From contig MU400513.1 in the NCBI GenBank assembly GCA_022578965.1, positions 248,001-312,000 of the forward strand: 64,000 nucleotides of DNA, given 5' to 3'. This DNA is from Xylaria sp. FL1777. Lineage: Eukaryota > Ascomycota > Sordariomycetes > Xylariales > Xylariaceae. The notes beneath the pieces are model-generated. The model was not told where the DNA came from. It was given only the letters and a program-made list of their open reading frames with translations, and did not search any database. The translations under genes were made by a program, and so were the position numbers. Of this stretch, positions 58,050-64,000 are shown in pieces (position 1 is the stretch's first letter; the number at the start of each line of letters is the position of its first letter).

Positions 58050-60407
58050 TTCCGGTGCACATATGCATGGAGATAGATAGGTGTACCAACGTATAAACTG
58101 CCTGCAGTTGAGTCGAGTCCTGTACCGAGGAATCAAATGGTCCAAAATGGGGTTCAAATGATGGAATGTCCGAATGGAAATCTGGCTGGCAGATGTAGAA
58201 TTGGAGGAAATGAATGTAAGTCAACAAGCTGTGCGAGAAGACGAGGAGGTGAACAGTCAGTCGACTTTGCCAAGAGGATATTTATGACGGCGGAAAAATG
58301 CGGTTGTAAAAGAAAGTAACCACGGGACAATGGCGGGCTAGTCAAAGGCTCGCAGGACACAAACAATGAGGTTTGACTCAAAGGCAGGAGGATGTGGGTG
58401 GTTTGTTAGTGGGATGGTCGGTTGTTATCCGTCAAGGACAAAAAGATTCAACAACCTCAGGTGTGTGTGTGTGGAAGGGCGCAACAAAGGGCCGAGATGC
58501 ACCAGCAGCTCTAGAGGACCGCCGAGACGTTCTTGACACGCTTGAAACAAAAGAAAGAGAGGTGTTGGTCACAAAAGAGCATCGAACTATAGGGCGGCTG
58601 CAAGAGTTTAATAGCACCTGCTAAGAGACTTAGAACCACGACTCGAACCCAGCACATAACATACATAGTACATAGTATGTTCCGCATGCACGATGTGTTT
58701 CGAGGACTGAGAGCCAATGGATCCCGGCGGGCGCGTTTCGTCTCGATCGCCATGGACAAATATTGACAACCCCGTCCCGCCGCGCGCTCTCCCTTGGCAG
58801 ACAGAAAGATGCCGCCAACCCAGGCCATCCATGCGAGCACGAGGAAGCGAGGAATCGAGGAATCCCTGGGCCGCCAGGGCCGGTCAAGGTGGGTGAACTG
58901 GTTGAACGGCTCATTCGGGTATGGGGTAGCTTCTCGTCGAGTGAGTTGGCCTGGAGCATTCCCGGTTTGGGCCGAATCATGCTGGCGGCGAATCACCATT
59001 CACGACGGTCCACGTACTGCCATGTCCTGATGGATGGAGCCACCGTACTGCAATAAAACGGCGGCGTATAGGGGAGACTACAAGCGGCGCCCTAGGCGAG
59101 CGTATGCGACTCGCAGGTACCTGCACCAGGCAATGGGGGACATACCCAGGGTCCCCCGCCGGCGTGTGTACATGTAAGTGCAGTGTGTGGTAATGTGTGT
59201 GGTAATGTGTGTGTGAATGTGAGTGCAGGGCGCCGGGAGTGGGATGACGGGAGTGGGATGGCGAATTGAGCATTTCGTCCAATGGCTGGCGCCGACGCCG
59301 TCCAAGGCAATGCGCGGTTGGCCCTGGACTTGATTGGGCACGAAGCAGCCAGCTTTGTTTCAGTGCTCCTCTGCACCAAGAACCCAACCCCACTCGGTCT
59401 CTCACGTAAGTCACAGATCTGGAACAGCACGGCCCTTGCATTGTCAAAACAGGCTGCAAATAAATATCACCACCACCTTTGTGGGCAAGTACAAAACTCG
59501 CGAGCTTCGCCATCCTGTCTTTTTTGCAGCCATCGGTAGCATTCTCTAGATCTGCCTTTCTTCTTTTCGTACTAGCCATCGGGTAGGTGCCTTGCTAGCC
59601 ATGTTCTCAAGCCACACTCTTGCTCCCTTGAAACAGGGCAGAGGGCAGGGCAAAAGAGATGCATTTTCGCCCTCGACTGGTGATTTACGCTACCGTAAGT
59701 ACACTTATCAAGGTTCCGCTGCGTAGTAGATATGTATGTAGACCAGGGCCCAATTCGTACTACATGACACATATGTCGTACTCTAACTCACTTTCCACAG
59801 TACCTTGCATTTGTGTACGGCGCCAAGGGAGATCTGTGTACACTACGTTTTCGTGGTTATTATATGACTGATTGGGAACGAAAATAAGATCATCGTGACA
59901 GAAACTCTGTGTGGAAGTGAGTAAGTACCTACCATAAAATGACATTCATCATTTGTCGAATGAGAGGAGAGGACGAAGCTTCGAGACGGTTCACTTACAA
60001 CACAGTTTCAGCGTCTACGGGTAGCTTGATTGGCTGGGAGCACCTCTGATTAAGAGCCTACAGCCGCTGGAGGGGCAGCTGGGTGGCTCAGCTAGCTGGT
60101 AAATACGGCCTCGCCCGGGTCGCGTGGGGCCGCCAGTTTACAGGCCGTAAGGAACCTCAAATTAGAACAATTAAGCTACCTGCTACCTAAGAACCTAAGA
60201 TTAGGTTACCTATTTCTGCTGCAGCCGGCCGCTTTCCCTCTTCTGACCATTCCATTCTTTTCTACCAACCACACCCACTCTCAACCTATCATCCTGACCT
60301 CAACCGCGACGCATCGCACGTTTGATCAAGCGCCCTCGTAGCGCGCTCCTCTTCTGCTCCTGAACATCTCAAATCTCCCCCTAGGCTTTTAACCGCTCCC
60401 GCTAGAC
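58050..60407. other. 2.4-kb intergenic region between divergent four-TM and SERF-like genes
   Basis: Several long overlapping frames on both strands (for example 58977-59579 minus) arise from GC-rich DNA and contain no recognisable domain. A GT-rich microsatellite lies at 59164-59222. The last 200 bases before 60408 have pyrimidine-rich promoter character. No gene is called. Confidence 0.5.
59164..59222. repeat. GT-rich microsatellite with GTGTGTGGTAAT units
   Basis: Imperfect (GT)n with two or three copies of a longer TGTGTGTGGTAA unit, in non-coding DNA. It creates an artefactual His/Thr-rich frame on the minus strand. Confidence 0.75.
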
Positions 60408-60963
60408 ATGGCTCGCGGCAACCAGCGCGAGAAGGCGCGCGAGAAGAACCTCAAAGCCCAGGCTTCTCAGGTAAGAGAGAGACTTGACTCATTGCTTATG
60501 CAGGCAGCCTGACGGAACCGGGTGGCATCCCTCATGAGACGCACTTTCATGTACCCGACTGGCCAAGTCATCCGCGCGGTTGGGGGTTCACAGTCCACTT
60601 CCTTGCAGCCGGTTGACGCCCCAGGTCCCATCTATGGCTGTCTTCGAGGGGATCTTGTTCCGCTCGTGGATCTTATGTTCCACGAGCGGATTGGTGCCTG
60701 ACGGATAGGACGATCGCTTGTGGGAGTGCAATGTCTAGACACTGACCAAATGTTGTGGCACGTACAGAAGTCAAAGAACAGCAAGACCGGCTCGGAGATG
60801 CAGCGTGACAAGGAGGCTCTCGCTGCCCTGATGCGACAGAAGCAGGAAGCTGGTAAGCTGGTCCCTCGTTGGCGCAACAAGCTCGAGTCCAAAAGACTAA
60901 CGGAGCCATCACCCTACAGCCGACGCGAAGAAGGCTGCTTCTGCCGGCGGCGGGAAGAAGTAG
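60408..60963 (+). CDS. Small SERF/4F5-family protein
   Basis: Three exons (60408-60470, 60768-60852, 60920-60963) give 63 residues. The protein is very basic and charged: ARGNQREKAREKNLKAQ, the family core, then SKTGSEMQRDKEALAALMRQ, and a lysine tail ADAKKAASAGGGKK. SERF proteins are small, disordered and conserved from yeast to human; MOAG-4/SERF promotes amyloid formation of other proteins and binds RNA. The start has a pyrimidine-rich leader. The first intron (297 nt) is longer than the coding sequence, unusual beside the 50-100-nt introns elsewhere here. Because of its size it is easily missed by gene finders. Confidence 0.9.
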
Positions 60964-62055
60964 TCTGGACCCGATGCTCCCGACTCCAGATAGTCCGAGT
61001 TTGCCGGCATCTCGATCTTAGGGATGATCCCCCGCGGAGATTGGTCTGGGCGCCTTCTCACAGATCATGCCCGATTCGACCCTACTTCAAGCCGTCTCAT
61101 GTCTCTCTCTCCTTTTGCTTCATGTGAGAAAGGGTTGCACTCTGAAGATCTTGAGCGGTGAATCGGGTTTGGAGCGGCCATGGAGTCGACAATAAGGTCA
61201 CGATGTAGGATGGTTCATTTTAGGCGAGGATAGGTGCAATGGCAGGCGTGCTAGGAGTTCGTTCCTTTTTTGCAATATAGTATAGTCTCTCACAGCGTCT
61301 CAAGCCCATTGACGTCACTGTTTATACATATCCGCGGTGAATATTCTTCGATCTGTACAAATATAAATGCAACAACTAGTCAAGCAAGTCAGAATAATAT
61401 ATCAATATATATAACTACTATTTACCTCATTTGCATTATGGAATTAAAGATGTGGCAATCAACTATGCTAATTCGAGAATACTCTCCTAAATAAAGATGT
61501 TCAATGTCTATTATCACTAAGAATACGACCATCACTGTATGCTATTCCTACCCGTTCGCTTCTAAGTCCCCTAGATCGAACAAAACCCAACATTCAACCA
61601 TCAATAAGTATATATACAAGGGAACTACAATCCGACTTGTTTAAATAGTCCATTACCACGATTAAAGGTTGACTATGCGTAGCCTTGTCTACAGACGCGA
61701 CACTGGCCTAAGGGTTTCGGAAGTGTTGTTTTGTAATGTCTTTTTCCATTTATTTAATAACCTATTAATTGGGAGGCGCTACAGCCTCCACAAACCAACT
61801 ACAATAAAAGTAACAACTTTGAAAGACATACGAACCAGTCATATCTAGGTTATGTTCGAAACCCCGTTTACTACCGCATCATATAAAATAATTCCCTTGC
61901 TTTAGTTGCCAGATCGGTCCCGGGCGAAAAAAAATAAAACCAATACAACATCCACGAAGTCTAGCCCGTTTTTTGCAATGCAGGCAATGAATATACAATA
62001 GTCATCCGCCGTTCGCGTCTCTCTATTCCGCTCTTCCCTTCGTAACATCGTTAAC
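60964..62055. other. Intergenic region between convergent SERF-like and cupredoxin genes
   Basis: AT-rich 3' flanks of two convergent genes. No supported open frame, RNA gene or repeat. Confidence 0.55.
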
Positions 62056-63123
62056 TTAGAAGACCTCGACCAGGTTGGCAGGTAAAGAGCCTGGGGAAAT
62101 TGTTAACGTCTGAATTCAGAGTAGTAGATTTGCGGATGACTACGTACCTGAGACACCACCGAAGTGGCCAACGCCTTGAACGCTAGCGTCTGGGAAACTG
62201 CCGGCGGCGCAAGTGACGGCGCACACGCAGGCTCCGGCCACAATCTGTCCGGTGCCGGTCTGAATAGAGCCTCCTGCAGAGGCAGTCTCAGTGGCACCAG
62301 CAACCGAGGTGGCACTGGCTACGCTTGTGGCGGCATCACTAGCGATGGCACTTGATGTGGCATTGCCGGTAATGGCGCTGCCGGCACCCTGGCCCTTCTG
62401 CGCGATGGCCATCGCCTGGAAGAGGGCCTGAGTCTTTGCGGCGGTTGGGTTGATAGAGAACACCATGCCCTTGCCACAGTGGCCGGTCTGCTTGCAGTAG
62501 AACCCTTTTTAAGGATATTAGTAACGGGACGATACGGGAAAATGGTCGTTGACGCAAAACTTACAGACGGGGTCGGTGTTCATGACTTGCATGGCAACCT
62601 GGGGAGCAGGAACGACGGCATTGTCCTTGTTAGGCTGGAAGTTCGAGTCCAAACCACCCTCCAACGGATCACAAGGCGCGGCGAAGCTAGACTGAGTAAC
62701 AGTGTGGTTCTGGCTCATGAAGGTGAAGATAACCATATCGCCTACAGCTGCCTGGATTTCGGATGGCGAATAAGCTAAACCTGCAGAACCGCCAACCTGA
62801 ACCGTGTGAGTAGCGCCCGTTCCAGCTACTGTCGTCGTGGCACCGGCGGAGATGGTCGCGGTTCCTACTGTGGTCTCTGCGGCGCCGGCTGTAACTGTCT
62901 GCGTCACCGTGACGGCTTGGTTGATTGTTGTCGTCTGCGCATTGTTTCCGGGGTTCACCCAGACAATTATAATCTGAGTGTTGCTAGCCTCGACAGCTAC
63001 ACCGTTGCCACCACCAAGGCGTTGTAAATGACCATTTCGTGCCTCTACAGGGTAGACATTTCGGATAGCCTTAGCCATGGCGAGAGGAGCCATGGCCAGC
63101 GAGAGAGCGGCTAAGTACTTCAT
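62056..63123 (-). CDS. Secreted serine/threonine-rich cupredoxin-domain protein
   Basis: Three exons (63123-62565, 62504-62148, 62090-62056) give 316 residues. Residues 1-18 are a signal peptide (KYLAALSLAMAPLAMA). A Thr-rich stretch (63-105) precedes the cupredoxin fold: HTVQVGGSAGLAYSPSEIQA at about 106-125, VGDMVIFTFMSQNHTVTQSS with H140, and WFYCKQTGHCGKGM with C190, H195 and M200. These four residues form a complete type 1 copper site. An Ala/Ser/Thr-rich, probably O-glycosylated region and a short Cys-containing end follow; no hydrophobic GPI tail is seen. Such extracellular serine-rich proteins are abundant in filamentous fungi, often cell-wall-associated and linked to development or host contact. 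Function unknown. Confidence 0.9.
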
Positions 63124-64000
63124 GGTGAATTGTATAGGAAGGAGTTAACGTGATAGTGATGGGGCAGTAAAGAACGTCAAAGAGAGCTCCTCCTCGAGAG
63201 GTGACCCAACGAGTATATTCCTGAAAAAGACCGTGACGATCGTGGAATCTGGCAATTAGGAGACGTGGGAATAGCGAGGCCCTGCTCGTAATGAAGTGAA
63301 ATGAATGGTAGGGAGGATAGGAGAGGAAGGAAAGAAAGAGAGAATTAGCAGCACCGTGGTCTAAAGAAGAGATGAAGAAGAAACAAACAACCTACCAGCC
63401 GGGGACCTCATGGCTTAAATCGAGCATGAACATCCGGCGGATCAATGTCAGAGGCCAGGATCTCCGTGTCCATGTCGCAACCCCCGGGCGCCTTAGGAGG
63501 TGATCTCGAAACAACGCCAGGGGACCATGGCGCCCACGGCGAGGCGAGGATGCATCTCGGGGGAGTCAGCGTCCGATCCCAGACCCTGATACAGTGAAGC
63601 GAGGACAGCTGGGTTCAGACGGAGATTGGATGCGTGCTACTGGTTAGAATGGCTAGGATGCAGATGCAGAGTCGAGGATTGCGGCTCTCTACTATGAGCT
63701 ACCATTAGTCTATAAGCCATGTGTGTGGGGAGGGTGCCGGCACTAGGCCTTGCCCAGGGGCTAGGGGCGTGACAGAATCGTTTTGGTGGTGTTTTGCGTT
63801 GGTCGCTTAAGTGTGTGAGAACCGCCATTGCTTGCTGGGGCCCTGGACAACGGGCGGCTTGAGCGAGCCTAAGTACCTACTCATTAAGAGGCACTCAAGA
63901 TTAGACCAGTAAATTTGTACAGAGTTGCAGCTTGTACATTTATATGGTACTATTTAGTTTATTGACTGATTAATTAATTAATTGATTGATTTGTTCGTTT
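63124..64000. other. Intergenic region to the window end
   Basis: The promoter of the cupredoxin gene occupies the first few hundred bases (GA-rich run at 63310-63385 on the plus strand, CT-rich in transcript sense). No further gene start is supported before the end; the window closes with TTAATTAATTAATTGATTG. Confidence 0.5.

Noticed and set aside
58977..59579. 200-codon minus-strand frame, His/Thr-rich
   Set aside because: Most of it is the translation of a GT microsatellite in GC-rich DNA, with no recognisable domain.

Overview
The window is nuclear DNA of a filamentous ascomycete fungus. Short spliceosomal introns (mostly 50-130 nt, GTAAGT-like donors, CTAAC/CTGAC-like branch sites) interrupt most genes. 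The gene content is fungal: ALG2, KCS1, MRE11, PCF11, Zn(II)2Cys6 and C2H2 transcription factors with the fungal-specific middle domain, and a serine-rich secreted cupredoxin. A Sordariomycete-like or related lineage is my inference; no rRNA or other marker settles it. Gene models below were joined by hand, and every multi-exon model stays in frame across all splice sites. Genes lie on both strands, separated by long stretches rich in TACCTA / CCTAGGTACC motifs.

Layout. (1) 1-13.2 kb holds a catabolic island: aldehyde dehydrogenase (+), FAH-family hydrolase/hydratase (+), class A flavin monooxygenase of the phenol-hydroxylase type (-), extradiol ring-cleavage dioxygenase (+) and a Zn(II)2Cys6 regulator (+). 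The flavin hydroxylase and dioxygenase are divergent and share a 441-bp promoter. Read together these enzymes fit a meta-cleavage route for an aromatic compound: hydroxylation to a catechol, extradiol cleavage, then FAH-type processing, possibly with semialdehyde oxidation. Ring cleavage of this kind is much better known in bacteria than in fungi. (2) 13.9-31.4 kb is housekeeping: ALG2, KCS1, a Tcp11/Sok1-family protein and MRE11. (3) 33.3-34.8 kb has a LicD/Mnn4-like protein with a lysine-rich tract. (4) 36.4-45.3 kb is a signalling island: a CorA-like two-TM protein lacking GMN, a degenerate kinase fused to a long TPR array, and, divergent from it, a kinase / HeLo-like helical domain / pseudokinase protein. 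This is the best candidate for an undescribed system, possibly a regulated-cell-death or non-self-recognition module (inference). (5) 46.5-50 kb pairs an MDR reductase with a convergent C2H2 transcription factor. (6) 53.4-63.1 kb has PCF11, a four-TM membrane protein, a SERF-like small protein and a secreted cupredoxin.

Two convergent gene pairs overlap at their coding 3' ends (32 nt and 14 nt). I see no convincing mobile element, CRISPR array, rRNA gene or intact tRNA gene.
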